Source: an uncultured Faecalibacterium sp.
GTDB taxonomy: Bacteria; Bacillota; Clostridia; Oscillospirales; Ruminococcaceae
Assembly (NCBI GenBank): GCA_900540455.1
Contig: UQGD01000001.1
Span: 102,082-166,081, forward strand
Length of the DNA stretch: 64,000 nt
Direction: 5' to 3'
This document shows positions 17,961 to 26,450 of the stretch, in pieces. Both the position numbers and the translations under genes were made by a program. The number at the start of each line of letters is the position of its first letter. The stretch's first letter is position 1. The notes under the pieces were generated by a model. It had not been told where the DNA came from, made no database searches, and saw only the letters and a list, made by a program, of their open reading frames with translations.

Positions 17961-18887
17961 TCACACCAGCCAGGCGCCAGTGTGGGGCAGGCGCTGCAAG
18001 CCCAGCACCCTGGGCAGCATGGAGAGGTTGCCGCCGGTCAGCTGCCAGGCAGCGGCCAGCAAAATAACCGCTGCCGCCGCCAGAACTGCCAGCACCCGCC
18101 ATATCCGGCGGGCTCTGCGCCGGGCCTGCCCTTTCCCTGCCGGCGGGGCGGGTGTCATGGACGCAGGTTCCATCACCTTGGCGCAGCGCCGCCGGCCGCC
18201 CCGATAGGTTTGCCAACGGGTGCCCTCAGCCTGCTGCAAGCCCGCAGCAGCCCTGCGGGCCATATCCAGCAGCCACAGACCAGGGTTGTCCTCCTGGCGG
18301 ACGGTACGCATCCAGCATCCCTTGCGGCTACCCAGCAGGAGCACGGTGCTCTCCCCCTGGGGCAGACAGGCAGCTGCCAGCTCTGCCCCCACCACCCGCT
18401 GGGCTGCACGGACCTGGGCCAGCGCCTTGTCCAGCGGAGCTTCTCCCGCCTGCCGCCGGGCTGCCAGCGCAGCGATCTTTTGGGCGACAACCGGGTCCCC
18501 GTAGCTCATAGCGCCAAAGTCGAACACCTTGTCCGCCCCGGGCAGGTCCTTGAGACGCTGGCTCACCAGCGCCCCAGCCTGGGCATCGGCGCAGACCAGC
18601 AGCCGATGGTGCTTTTCCATCGTGTGCACCAAAGCTGCCGCCAGCCCCTCGCCCCCTTTGCCGTAGAATTCACTGGGGAAACAGGCCCGCAGGCTGCCCT
18701 CCCCTTTGCGCAGTCCGGCAGGCTTTTTTGCCCGCAGGGCCACCAGTGTTTCCCCGCCCCGGCTGATGCACTGGGCACTCAGCCCCCATCTGGGCGGGAA
18801 TGCCCCCGCTGCCTGCCGCACCGCCAAAACATCGGCGCCAAACAGCCGCAGCACGCAGGAAGGCTGGGTCTTGGTTTCTTCGCTCAT
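17961..18887 (-). CDS. Membrane-anchored CinA C-terminal-like protein lacking the catalytic motif
   Basis: 308 residues from the ATG at 18887 (GGTGGAG upstream). Residues about 78-215 align by eye with the CinA C-terminal (NMN deamidase) domain: GEGLAAALVHTM, then ADAQAGALVSQRLKDLPGAD where the intact neighbour has AESCTGGLIAQRLTSVSGAS, then GAMSYGD for GFVTYSE. The catalytic Ser-Cys-Thr-Gly-Gly is lost. A basic linker is followed by one transmembrane helix (about 263-286) and a short outer tail. It lies 147 bp downstream of cinA, same strand, suggesting duplication and divergence. Function unknown. Confidence 0.65.
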   Translation of the reverse strand: MSEETKTQPSCVLRLFGADVLAVRQAAGAFPPRWGLSAQCISRGGETLVALRAKKPAGLRKGEGSLRACFPSEFYGKGGEGLAAALVHTMEKHHRLLVCADAQAGALVSQRLKDLPGADKVFDFGAMSYGDPVVAQKIAALAARRQAGEAPLDKALAQVRAAQRVVGAELAAACLPQGESTVLLLGSRKGCWMRTVRQEDNPGLWLLDMARRAAAGLQQAEGTRWQTYRGGRRRCAKVMEPASMTPAPPAGKGQARRRARRIWRVLAVLAAAAVILLAAAWQLTGGNLSMLPRVLGLQRLPHTGAWLV

Positions 18888-19034
18888 CGTTCTCCACCCT
18901 CTGCGGCCTTGCCAAGGGTGCAGACGGGGCACAGCGGAAAACAACCAGCCTGCTAGTCAGCTGCCCCGCACTTTGAGGGTCCTTTTTACAAAAGGAAGCA
19001 AAACGCCCGTTTTCCTGCCTTTGACAGGCCGCTT

Positions 19035-20357
19035 TTATTCCGCCGGGAGAAAGAAAGCGTTCAGTGCATCCAACGCAGCGGGTTCATGGCTTTGCGCGGC
19101 CGGCAAAAGCCGGGCATTGTCCGGCGCTTTTCCCTGCGCCAGGCGCAGAGCCATCACCAAAGCAGCCTGTGCAGCTCTGGCTCGCACCAGCTCCCGCCCA
19201 GCACGGGGGACGTACAGTTTTTGCACATAGACCTTGTCCCCCCGGGCAGCGCCCAGGTATACCGTGCCCACGGGGCGCAGGGCATCCCCGCCGGTAGGAC
19301 CCGCCACGCCTGTGACACTGACCGCCAGTTCTGCACCAGCGGCCCGGGCTGCACCCAACGCCATCTGAGCCGCCACCGGAGCGGACACCACATTATACTG
19401 CTGGATCACCGCCGGGTCTACCCCCACCAAGGCTGCCTTTGCTGCCTCGGAATAGGTGACGAACCCGCTGCCAAATACCTCGCTTGCGCCGGACACGCTG
19501 GTAAGCCGCTGAGCGATCAGACCGCCGGTGCAGCTCTCCGCCGTGGCGATGGTAAGCCCCTGCTGACGCAGGGTGCGCACCACCGTTTCTTCCAGACCGG
19601 CTACGTCCTCATCATACACCGCGTCCCCCAGCAGATCATAGAACTTTTTGGCGTATGCTCTGCACATTTTTTCGCCCTGTGCTTCTGTTTCGGCCCGGGC
19701 GGTGATGCGCACCTCACACTCGCCGGTCTTGCAGTAGATGGCTGCAGTGGGGTTGGCACTTTGCAGCAGGTCCCCCATCTTGTACTCCAGGTCGCTCTCT
19801 CCCCCCAGCACCCGCAGAGTCAGGGAGCAGATGGTACAATTCTGCCTGGCCAGCAAAAGCGGGCGCACCTGTTCCGCCCACATACGGCGCATCTCATGGG
19901 GGACCCCGGGCATCAGCACCGCATAGCGGCCCTCCTGTTCAAACCATGCACCGGGGGCCGTACCGCAGCGGTTTTCGATCTTCTGCCCATGCACCGGCAC
20001 CATTGCCTGCTTGCGGTTGTTGGGGGCAGCTTTGCGGCCGGTGCGGGCAAAGTAAGCGGTGATCTTCTCCCACTCTGTCTCATCAAACGTCAGGGTGTCC
20101 CCAAAGCAGGCGGCCACCGTCTCCTTGGTCAGGTCGTCTGCCGTGGGGCCCAGTCCGCCGGTGAACACCAAAAGATCACACCGGGATTTTGCCTCCTGCA
20201 CAAACTGCGCCAGGCGGCCATGGTTGTCCCCAATGGTGCTCTGGCGCTGGACCGTGATGCCCAGCTGCGCCAGCTCCTGGCTCAGGTACTGCGCATTGGT
20301 ATTCAGGATGTTGCCCAGCAAAAGCTCTGTGCCCACGCTGATGATCTCTGCTGTCAT
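19035..20357 (-). CDS. cinA: CinA family nicotinamide-nucleotide amidase / competence-damage protein
   Basis: 440 residues. The N-terminal MoCF-biosynthesis/COG1058 domain starts MTAEIISVGTELLLG and holds FTGGLGPTADDLTKE near residue 64. The C-terminal domain carries TAESCTGGLIAQRL near 275 and GVAGPTGG near 370, so the NMN deamidase site looks intact. Likely roles are NMN recycling to nicotinate mononucleotide and nucleotide-repair pyrophosphatase activity. Only 3 bp separate it from thiI upstream, so they form one operon. Confidence 0.95.
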   Translation of the reverse strand: MTAEIISVGTELLLGNILNTNAQYLSQELAQLGITVQRQSTIGDNHGRLAQFVQEAKSRCDLLVFTGGLGPTADDLTKETVAACFGDTLTFDETEWEKITAYFARTGRKAAPNNRKQAMVPVHGQKIENRCGTAPGAWFEQEGRYAVLMPGVPHEMRRMWAEQVRPLLLARQNCTICSLTLRVLGGESDLEYKMGDLLQSANPTAAIYCKTGECEVRITARAETEAQGEKMCRAYAKKFYDLLGDAVYDEDVAGLEETVVRTLRQQGLTIATAESCTGGLIAQRLTSVSGASEVFGSGFVTYSEAAKAALVGVDPAVIQQYNVVSAPVAAQMALGAARAAGAELAVSVTGVAGPTGGDALRPVGTVYLGAARGDKVYVQKLYVPRAGRELVRARAAQAALVMALRLAQGKAPDNARLLPAAQSHEPAALDALNAFFLPAE

Positions 20358-20360
20358 GGT

Positions 20361-21560
20361 TCAGCCCTCAAACTCCACTTCGTCGGTAATGCGGATGCGC
20401 AGCCGATCGGTCTGCTCTGCTGCTTCTGCTTCCAGCTGCGCCAAACCGGGCATCGCAGCCTCCGCTGCTTCGATCTCCGCCAGCTCCGGGCGGATCTTCG
20501 GGTGCGGCGGGGTGAAGATGGTGCAGCAGTCCTCATAGGGCAGGATGCTGGTCTCAAAGGTGCCGATGTGGCGTGCCGTCTCGATGATCTCGGTCTTGTC
20601 CATGCCGATCAAAGGCCGCAGTACCGGCAGGCTCTGGGCTGCATCGGTGCACTGCAAAGCCTGAACCGTCTGACTAGCCACCTGAGCCAGGCTCTCGCCG
20701 GTGATCAGCGCTGCGCAGCCCTGCTTTTGGGCAATGAGATTTGCAATGCGCATCATGCTGCGGCGCATCAGCACGGTGAACAGCACATCCGGAGCATTGT
20801 CCCGGATATACTCCTGGGGCTTTGTGTAGGGCACCACAAACAGATTGGTGCTGCCGGTGTACACGCTGACCAGCTGGGCCAGAGCCTTGACCTTGAGGCG
20901 GGCGCGCTCAGATGTGTACGGCGGCGAGGCAAAGTGGATATGATCCAGCGCCAGGCCCCGCTTGGCCATTCGGTAGGCTGCCACCGGGCTGTCGATGCCG
21001 CCGGAAAGCATATTCAGCGCACGGCCGCTGGTGCCCACCGGCAGGCCGCCCTCACCGGGGACCTTGGGGCCGTGGATGTAGGCGCCAAAGTCCCGGATCT
21101 CTACGATGACCTTGAACTGGGGGTTGCGCACATCCACCCGCAGGTAGTTGTGCTTATCCAGCAGGTAGGCGCCCAGCTCCCGCATCAGCTCCGGGCTGGT
21201 CATGGGGAAGCTCTTGTCCGCCCGGCGGGCCTCTACCTTGAATGTACGGATGCCCCGCAGGTCATCCCCCAGGTACGCCTCTGCTGTCTGGCAGATGGTG
21301 TCAAAATCCTTTTCACAGACCACTGCACGGCTGAGCGCTGCCAGGCCGAACACCTTGCTGACCCGCTCAAAGGCCAGGTCCATGTCCAGACCTTCCTCCT
21401 CCGGCTCCATATAGAAGGTGGACTGGGTGCAGTAGACCCGGAACTTGCCCACGGTCTTGAGCCGGTAGCGCAGGATCTTCATCAGCGCAGTTTCAAATTG
21501 GTTGCGGTTGAGGCCCTTGAGGGACATTTCGCCCTGGTAGCCCAAAATAATCTCTCGCAT
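20361..21560 (-). CDS. thiI: tRNA 4-thiouridine synthetase / sulfurtransferase ThiI
   Basis: 399 residues: an N-terminal ferredoxin-like and THUMP region (to about 165), then the PP-loop adenylation domain with MLSGGIDSPVAAYRMAKRG near residue 187. There is no C-terminal rhodanese domain, as in Bacillus ThiI. It transfers sulfur from a cysteine desulfurase to U8 of tRNA, and in some species to the ThiS carrier for thiamine. The dedicated desulfurase gene lies 18 bp upstream, matching the Bacillus nifZ-thiI arrangement. Confidence 0.96.
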   Translation of the reverse strand: MREIILGYQGEMSLKGLNRNQFETALMKILRYRLKTVGKFRVYCTQSTFYMEPEEEGLDMDLAFERVSKVFGLAALSRAVVCEKDFDTICQTAEAYLGDDLRGIRTFKVEARRADKSFPMTSPELMRELGAYLLDKHNYLRVDVRNPQFKVIVEIRDFGAYIHGPKVPGEGGLPVGTSGRALNMLSGGIDSPVAAYRMAKRGLALDHIHFASPPYTSERARLKVKALAQLVSVYTGSTNLFVVPYTKPQEYIRDNAPDVLFTVLMRRSMMRIANLIAQKQGCAALITGESLAQVASQTVQALQCTDAAQSLPVLRPLIGMDKTEIIETARHIGTFETSILPYEDCCTIFTPPHPKIRPELAEIEAAEAAMPGLAQLEAEAAEQTDRLRIRITDEVEFEG

Positions 21561-21578
21561 TGGTTACTCCTTTATGAT

Positions 21579-22727
21579 TCAACGCAGTTTTTGCAGGTTC
21601 TTCATGCCGTCCTCGAAACGCTCCAGGAAGGCATCCACATCCTCAGGGGTGTTGTCGGCACAGAAGGACACACGGATAGCGGTGTCAATGGCGCGGGGCG
21701 GCAGCCCCATAGCTGCCAGCGTATGGCTGGGCTGACCCCGCCCGCAGGCACTGGCAGAGGAGACATAGATCTTACGCTCCGCCAAAAATGCCAGCATCGT
21801 CTCGCTTTTGATGCAGTTCTCACTAAAATTCACCACTTCCGGCACAGCAGAGGCGGGGCTGTTCAGCACCACTTCCGGGAAATGTGCCAGACCTGCCCGC
21901 AGGCGCTGGTTCAGCGCCTGAATGGCAGCGGTGCGGGCGGGCATATTCCCCGCCAGGCGGGCTGCGGCTGCCGCCATGCCCAGGGCATAGGGCAGGTTCT
22001 CGGTACCGGGACGGATGCCACGCTCCTGCTCGCCCCCCAGATACGGCGGACGGAACGCCTGCACCAGGCTATCGGACAGATACAGCGCACCGATGCCCTT
22101 GGGTGCATGGATCTTATGGCCGCTCACCGACAGCAGGTCGATGTTGGCCAGTTTGATGGGCAAACGCATCCAGGCCTGCACGGCGTCCACATGGACGATG
22201 GTGCGGGGATTGGCAGCCTTGACCCCAGCCGCCAGCTTCTCTACCGGGCAGCGGGCGCCGGTCTCGTTATTGACCATCATGCAGGAGACCAAAATGGTGG
22301 AGCGGTCCACCTGGTCCAGCATCCGGTCCAGGTCCAGTTCTCCGTCCGGGCGGGGCGGCACCACCACCACCTGGTAGCCCTGCTGGGCCAGCATCTCCAG
22401 CGGGCGCTGGACACTGGGATGCTCAAACCCGGACACAAGGATCTTTTTGCCAAAGGTGCGGGTATGCGCCGCCCCCAGCAGCGCCAGGTTATTGCTCTCG
22501 CTGCCGCAGGAGGTGAAATACAGCTCCCGGGGGCGGCAGCCCAGGGTACGGGCCACGGCAGCACGGGCAGAGGACAGCGCTTCCTCGCTGCGGGCGCCGG
22601 GGCCATACAGACTGGATGGGTTGGCCCAATGTTCCCGCATTGCGCGGTCGATCACATCCGCCACCTCCGGGGCCACGATGGTGGTAGCGGCATTATCCAG
22701 ATAATGCAGTTCAGGGTCTTGCAGCAT
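21579..22727 (-). CDS. Cysteine desulfurase (NifS/IscS-type, likely ThiI partner)
   Basis: 382 residues from the ATG at 22727 (GGAGTG 8 nt upstream); the longer in-frame extension crosses the promoter. PLP-dependent enzyme with YLDNAATT at the start, an HVDAVQ segment near 179 and the PLP lysine in SGHK205IHAPKG. The active-site loop carries SSASACGRGQPSH, a short loop like that of NifZ-type enzymes. It releases sulfane sulfur from cysteine and probably feeds ThiI directly downstream. Confidence 0.94.
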   Translation of the reverse strand: MLQDPELHYLDNAATTIVAPEVADVIDRAMREHWANPSSLYGPGARSEEALSSARAAVARTLGCRPRELYFTSCGSESNNLALLGAAHTRTFGKKILVSGFEHPSVQRPLEMLAQQGYQVVVVPPRPDGELDLDRMLDQVDRSTILVSCMMVNNETGARCPVEKLAAGVKAANPRTIVHVDAVQAWMRLPIKLANIDLLSVSGHKIHAPKGIGALYLSDSLVQAFRPPYLGGEQERGIRPGTENLPYALGMAAAAARLAGNMPARTAAIQALNQRLRAGLAHFPEVVLNSPASAVPEVVNFSENCIKSETMLAFLAERKIYVSSASACGRGQPSHTLAAMGLPPRAIDTAIRVSFCADNTPEDVDAFLERFEDGMKNLQKLR

Positions 22728-22771
22728 AAACGATACACTCCAATTTTTGTACAGCATAGTAAACCAGGATA

Positions 22772-22800
22772 AGTATAGCACAACCAGAGCAAACCTGCAA
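22772..22800 (-). promoter_or_regulatory. Promoter of the cysteine desulfurase-thiI-cinA operon
   Basis: Minus strand TTGCAG (22795-22800), 17 bp, TATACT (22772-22777) with an upstream TG extension. Confidence 0.75.
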
Positions 22801-22922
22801 AGCAGCTTGGCGCAGGAGACTCTATTTTTTTGGAAAAAGCCTGTCAAGATCCTTTTGGGGGAGAACACTCGCTGCCTTTTGCCAAAATCCCCCCGCCTAT
22901 AAGCCTGCGGACAGAAGAGGGC

Positions 22923-22951
22923 TTTTCAATCCCCCAAAAAACGTGTACACT
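22923..22951 (+). promoter_or_regulatory. Promoter of the response regulator gene
   Basis: TTTTCA (22923-22928), 17 bp, TACACT (22946-22951), 33 bp before the ATG. The -35 is a moderate match only. Confidence 0.55.
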
Positions 22952-22983
22952 AAAGCAAATGATGTGAAAAGGCAGGGAGCGCA

Positions 22984-23649
22984 ATGCAAAAGAACATTCT
23001 TGTAGTGGACGATGACCCCACCATCGGCGACCTGATCCAGGAGGTATTGGAGCAGGCCGGTTATGGCGTGCAGCGTGCCTATTCCGGCACCGAAGCGCTG
23101 CTGGTGCTGGAACACCGCCGCCCGGATCTGGTGCTGCTGGATCTTATGCTGCCCGGGCTGTCCGGGGAAGCGCTGCTGCCCCGGCTGGAAGGGCTGCCCG
23201 TGATCGTAGTCAGCGCAAAGGCTGCTGTGAACGATAAGGTCAACTTGCTGCTGGGCGGTGCAGCAGACTACCTGACAAAACCATTCGATACCCAGGAGCT
23301 GCTGGCTCGCATAACCGTACAGCTGCGCCGCACCACCCAGCCCTTGGGTGCGATATACAGCCATGGTCCTTTGCGGCTGGACAGCGCATCCCACGATGTT
23401 ACGGCGGATGGCCGGCCAGTCGCTCTGACCAAAACGGAATACGCCCTTCTGAAACTGCTGATGCAGCACCCCGGTCAGGTACTGGCCAAATCCGTGATCC
23501 TGGATCGCATTGCCGCCGATACGCCGGACTGCACCGAAACCACCCTTAAAACACATATCAGCCATCTGCGCACAAAGCTGCGTGCCATTACCGGGAAAGA
23601 TTGGGTGGATGCGGTCTGGGGCATCGGTTTCAAGCTGGCAGACCCCTGA
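22984..23649 (+). CDS. OmpR-family response regulator
   Basis: 221 residues: receiver domain (about 1-115) with acidic pocket D10-D11, phospho-acceptor D53 (LLDLMLPG) and K near 99 in TKPF; then a winged-helix DNA-binding domain (about 125-220) with TKTEYALLKLL and a terminal WGIGFKL. It heads a four-gene locus with an ABC transporter and its likely kinase at 25496. It probably controls the ABC genes through the site at 23674-23722. Confidence 0.95.
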   Translation: MQKNILVVDDDPTIGDLIQEVLEQAGYGVQRAYSGTEALLVLEHRRPDLVLLDLMLPGLSGEALLPRLEGLPVIVVSAKAAVNDKVNLLLGGAADYLTKPFDTQELLARITVQLRRTTQPLGAIYSHGPLRLDSASHDVTADGRPVALTKTEYALLKLLMQHPGQVLAKSVILDRIAADTPDCTETTLKTHISHLRTKLRAITGKDWVDAVWGIGFKLADP

Positions 23650-23673
23650 TCTATACCAAAACTCAACGATCGT

Positions 23674-23722
23674 CTCCACCGGCAGCTCCACCCTTTTGGA
23701 GTATACTGGCCTCATTCCAAAA
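23674..23722 (+). promoter_or_regulatory. Putative regulated promoter of the ABC transporter
   Basis: TATACT at 23702-23707 has no good -35 partner. Two direct repeats CTCCACC (23674-23680, 23686-23692), 12 bp apart, occupy the place of an OmpR-type activator site. An inverted repeat TTTTGGA (23694-23700) / TCCAAAA (23716-23722) flanks the -10. Confidence 0.5.
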
Positions 23723-23738
23723 CAAGGAGGCAAAAATA

Positions 23739-24653
23739 ATGGAAAACGTGATCCAGACCCAAGACCTGGGCAAGCGCTATCTCCGCTGCACCGCCCTGCG
23801 GGGGTTGACGATGCAGATCCCCAAAGGCTCTATCTATGGTCTGGTGGGCAAAAACGGAGCGGGCAAGACCACCCTGATCCGTATTCTGACGGGGCTGCAG
23901 CAGCCCACCAGCGGACAGTACAGCTTGTACGGTGTCCCCCACACGGACCCGGATATCCTGCGGTGCAGGCGGCGGATGGGGGCAGTCGTGGAGACCCCCT
24001 CCCTCTATCTGAACATGACCGCCCAGGAAAATCTGCGGCTGCAATACCGGGTCCTGGGCCTGCCCAGCGAGGACAGCATCCCCCAGCTGCTGGAGCTGGT
24101 GGGCCTGGGACGCACCGGCAGTAAAAAGGTCCGAAATTTCTCCCTTGGGATGCGCCAGCGGCTGGGCATCGCCGTGGCTCTGGCGGGCAGTCCGGATCTT
24201 CTGCTTTTGGACGAACCCGCCAACGGCCTGGACCCCCAGGGCATCATCGAGCTGCGGGAGCTGATCTTAAAGCTCAATCGGGAACAAGGCATCACGGTGC
24301 TGATCTCCAGCCATCTTTTGGATGAGCTGGCCCGCCTGGCAAGCTGGTACGGCTTTATGGACGGCGGGCGCATCCTGCGCCAGATGAGCGCCCAGGAGCT
24401 GGAGGCCGCCTGCCGCAAATCCACCCAGATCACGGTGTCTGATCCGCAGATCTTGGCTCAGGTGCTGGATACGATGGGGCTGGAGTATACCCTGCTGGAA
24501 GGGAACAGCGCCCGGCTGTATGGCACAGTAGAGGTCACCCCCTTGGTCTGTGCCCTGGCCGAGGCAGGATGCCGGGTCTGCACCATGACCCAGCAGGACG
24601 AGAGTCTGGAGAGCTTTTATATGAATCTGGTAGGAGGCAGCACCCATGGTTAA
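23739..24653 (+). CDS. ABC transporter ATP-binding protein
   Basis: 304 residues of the bacitracin/lantibiotic-exporter type ATPases. Walker A GKNGAGKTT (about 37-45), Q-loop near 85, signature NFSLGMRQR near 134, Walker B LLLLDEP near 153 and H-loop SSHLLDE near 190. The C-terminal 90 residues form the extra domain usual in the BcrA/CcmA group. AAGGAGG lies 8 nt upstream. It overlaps the permease gene by 8 bp. Substrate not determinable; peptide-antibiotic resistance or export is the commonest role for this layout. Confidence 0.93.
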   Translation: MENVIQTQDLGKRYLRCTALRGLTMQIPKGSIYGLVGKNGAGKTTLIRILTGLQQPTSGQYSLYGVPHTDPDILRCRRRMGAVVETPSLYLNMTAQENLRLQYRVLGLPSEDSIPQLLELVGLGRTGSKKVRNFSLGMRQRLGIAVALAGSPDLLLLDEPANGLDPQGIIELRELILKLNREQGITVLISSHLLDELARLASWYGFMDGGRILRQMSAQELEAACRKSTQITVSDPQILAQVLDTMGLEYTLLEGNSARLYGTVEVTPLVCALAEAGCRVCTMTQQDESLESFYMNLVGGSTHG

Positions 24654-25479
24654 CCTGTTTCATGCCGGGATGGGCCGTCTTTGGAAGGACAAGATCCTGT
24701 GGGCCTGCACCGGTGCTTACTTTGTATTTTCCGCTTACTATATGTGGAGCACCCATCGGGACCTGCTCGCATCCGGCGAGAGCTGGCCCCTGGACAACTT
24801 ATTCTTTGCTTCTCTTCCCTACTATGCTGTTGCCTGTGCGGTATTCGTCTCCCTGTTTGTGGGCACCGAATACGCCGACGGCACGCTGCGCAACAAGATC
24901 ATCGTGGGGCACGCCCGGTGGGAGGTCTATCTCTCCACCTATCTGGTATGCCTGGTCGGAGATCTGGTGATCCTGTCCGGGTGGCTTGCCGGAGAGCTGA
25001 CCGGCATCTTCTATTTTGGCTTCTGGCAGGCTCCGGCGCACCAACTGATCCTGACAGCTGGCTGTCTTGTGCTGATGTCCGCCGCCATTACCGGACTGCT
25101 GGTATTGTTCAGCCTTTCTTTTACGAACCGGGCGGTCACCGCAGTGGAAGCCGTGCTGTTGGCCACCGCCCTGCTGATGACAGCGTCTTTGCTGTACAAC
25201 CGTCTCAGCGAACCGGAGATCAACAGCGCTTCCGTGGTCGTCCATGAAAACGGTCAGATGGAGCAGCTGCCCCCCGCCCCCAACCCTTATTATCTGGACG
25301 GATGGCAGCGGGAGGCTGCCCTGTGGTTCCTGGATGTCTTTCCCACTGGGCAGACCCTGTACCTGGCAGCGGATGGCGCACTGCCTCATCCAGCCCGGTC
25401 GGCCGCCGCTTCGGTGGCTTTGGTGACCCTGTCCGGCTTGACCGGGGCAGCGATATTTGTAAAAAAAGACCTGAAATAA
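24646..25479 (+). CDS. ABC transporter permease, ABC-2 type
   Basis: 277 residues with about six membrane helices and an extracytoplasmic segment (roughly 190-230) before the last helix. The FVGTEYADGTLRNKIIVGHARWEVYLS motif near residue 70 is typical of ABC-2 permeases paired with BcrA-like ATPases. Translationally coupled to the ATPase. One permease and one ATPase would act as a homodimeric pair. Confidence 0.9.
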   Translation: MVNLFHAGMGRLWKDKILWACTGAYFVFSAYYMWSTHRDLLASGESWPLDNLFFASLPYYAVACAVFVSLFVGTEYADGTLRNKIIVGHARWEVYLSTYLVCLVGDLVILSGWLAGELTGIFYFGFWQAPAHQLILTAGCLVLMSAAITGLLVLFSLSFTNRAVTAVEAVLLATALLMTASLLYNRLSEPEINSASVVVHENGQMEQLPPAPNPYYLDGWQREAALWFLDVFPTGQTLYLAADGALPHPARSAAASVALVTLSGLTGAAIFVKKDLK

Positions 25480-25495
25480 CAGCGGAGGCAGTCAG

Positions 25496-26383
25496 ATGGA
25501 GAACGGAGTCTGGTATCTTGTGGCAGTGCTGAGCCTTGCAGCTGCAGTGCTGCTGGTACGCTGGCTGGTGCTGCGCCACGCCCTGCGGGAGCTGACCCGG
25601 CAGCTGGAAGAACATCTGACCCAGGACACAAATACCCTCCTCACCATCCCCACTGCCGACCCGTCTGCCCGGCAGCTGACGGCTGCACTGAACCGGCAGC
25701 TGGCGGCGCTGTGCACAGAGCGCCGCCGCCTGCAATATGGAGATGCCGAGCTGAAAGCTGCCATCACCGGACTTTCCCACGATCTGCGCACCCCGCTCAC
25801 TGCCCTGCGGGGCTATCTGGGTCTGCTGGCTGCCCAGCCTTTGTCCGACCCCGCCCGGCGATATGTCTCCATCTTACAGGAACGCACTGATGCCATGACC
25901 CAGCTGACCGAAGAGCTGTTCCGGTACTCGGTGGCCACCACCGCCGATGCCCCGCTGCATCTGGAGCCGGTCTGCCTGAACGATGCTCTGGCCGAAAGTC
26001 TGGCCGCCCACTATGAGATACTGACCGCCCGGAACATCCAGCCCCGGATCGAACTTCCCCCCTGTCCGGTAAATCGCCTGCTGGACAAAGCCGCCCTGGG
26101 GCGCATCCTGGACAACCTGTTGAACAATGCGTTAAAGTATGCCCAGGGGGAGTTGGATGTTACCCTGACAGCAGAGGGGTGCCTGCGCTTTACCAACGCC
26201 GCACCAGGATTAGACGCTGTGGACGCCCAGCAGCTGTTCCACCGTTTTTATACCGTGCAAAATGCCCACCGCTCCACCGGGCTGGGACTAGCCATTGCCA
26301 AGACCCTGACCCAGCAGATGGGCGGACGCATCGCCGCCCAAGTGCAGGACGGTCAGCTGACGGTGGAGGTGGAATTCAGATGA
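25496..26383 (+). CDS. Sensor histidine kinase
   Basis: 295 residues. One N-terminal transmembrane helix (about 5-27) with almost no extracellular sensor, a HAMP-like linker, HisKA with H95 in GLSHDLRTPLTALRGYL, then HATPase_c with DNLLNNALKYA near 206 and STGLGLAIAKTL near 260. Lack of an external sensor suggests it reads the state of the transporter or membrane, as in intramembrane-sensing kinases. It ends the regulator-ABC-kinase locus; a terminator follows. Confidence 0.94.
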   Translation: MENGVWYLVAVLSLAAAVLLVRWLVLRHALRELTRQLEEHLTQDTNTLLTIPTADPSARQLTAALNRQLAALCTERRRLQYGDAELKAAITGLSHDLRTPLTALRGYLGLLAAQPLSDPARRYVSILQERTDAMTQLTEELFRYSVATTADAPLHLEPVCLNDALAESLAAHYEILTARNIQPRIELPPCPVNRLLDKAALGRILDNLLNNALKYAQGELDVTLTAEGCLRFTNAAPGLDAVDAQQLFHRFYTVQNAHRSTGLGLAIAKTLTQQMGGRIAAQVQDGQLTVEVEFR

Positions 26384-26393
26384 GATAAAACGA

Positions 26394-26425
26394 ACAAAGG
26401 CGCAGCCAATGGCTGCGCCTTTGTT
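26394..26425. terminator. Bidirectional terminator, kinase / fhs
   Basis: Perfect 14 bp arms ACAAAGGCGCAGCC / GGCTGCGCCTTTGT with a 2 nt loop between convergent genes. Confidence 0.92.
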
Positions 26426-26450
26426 CTATAAAAGATTCCTCCCAAAACGC

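Noticed and set aside
19086..22772. A 1228-codon open frame on the plus strand
   Set aside because: It spans the antisense of cinA, thiI and the desulfurase; three clear enzyme families occupy the other strand.
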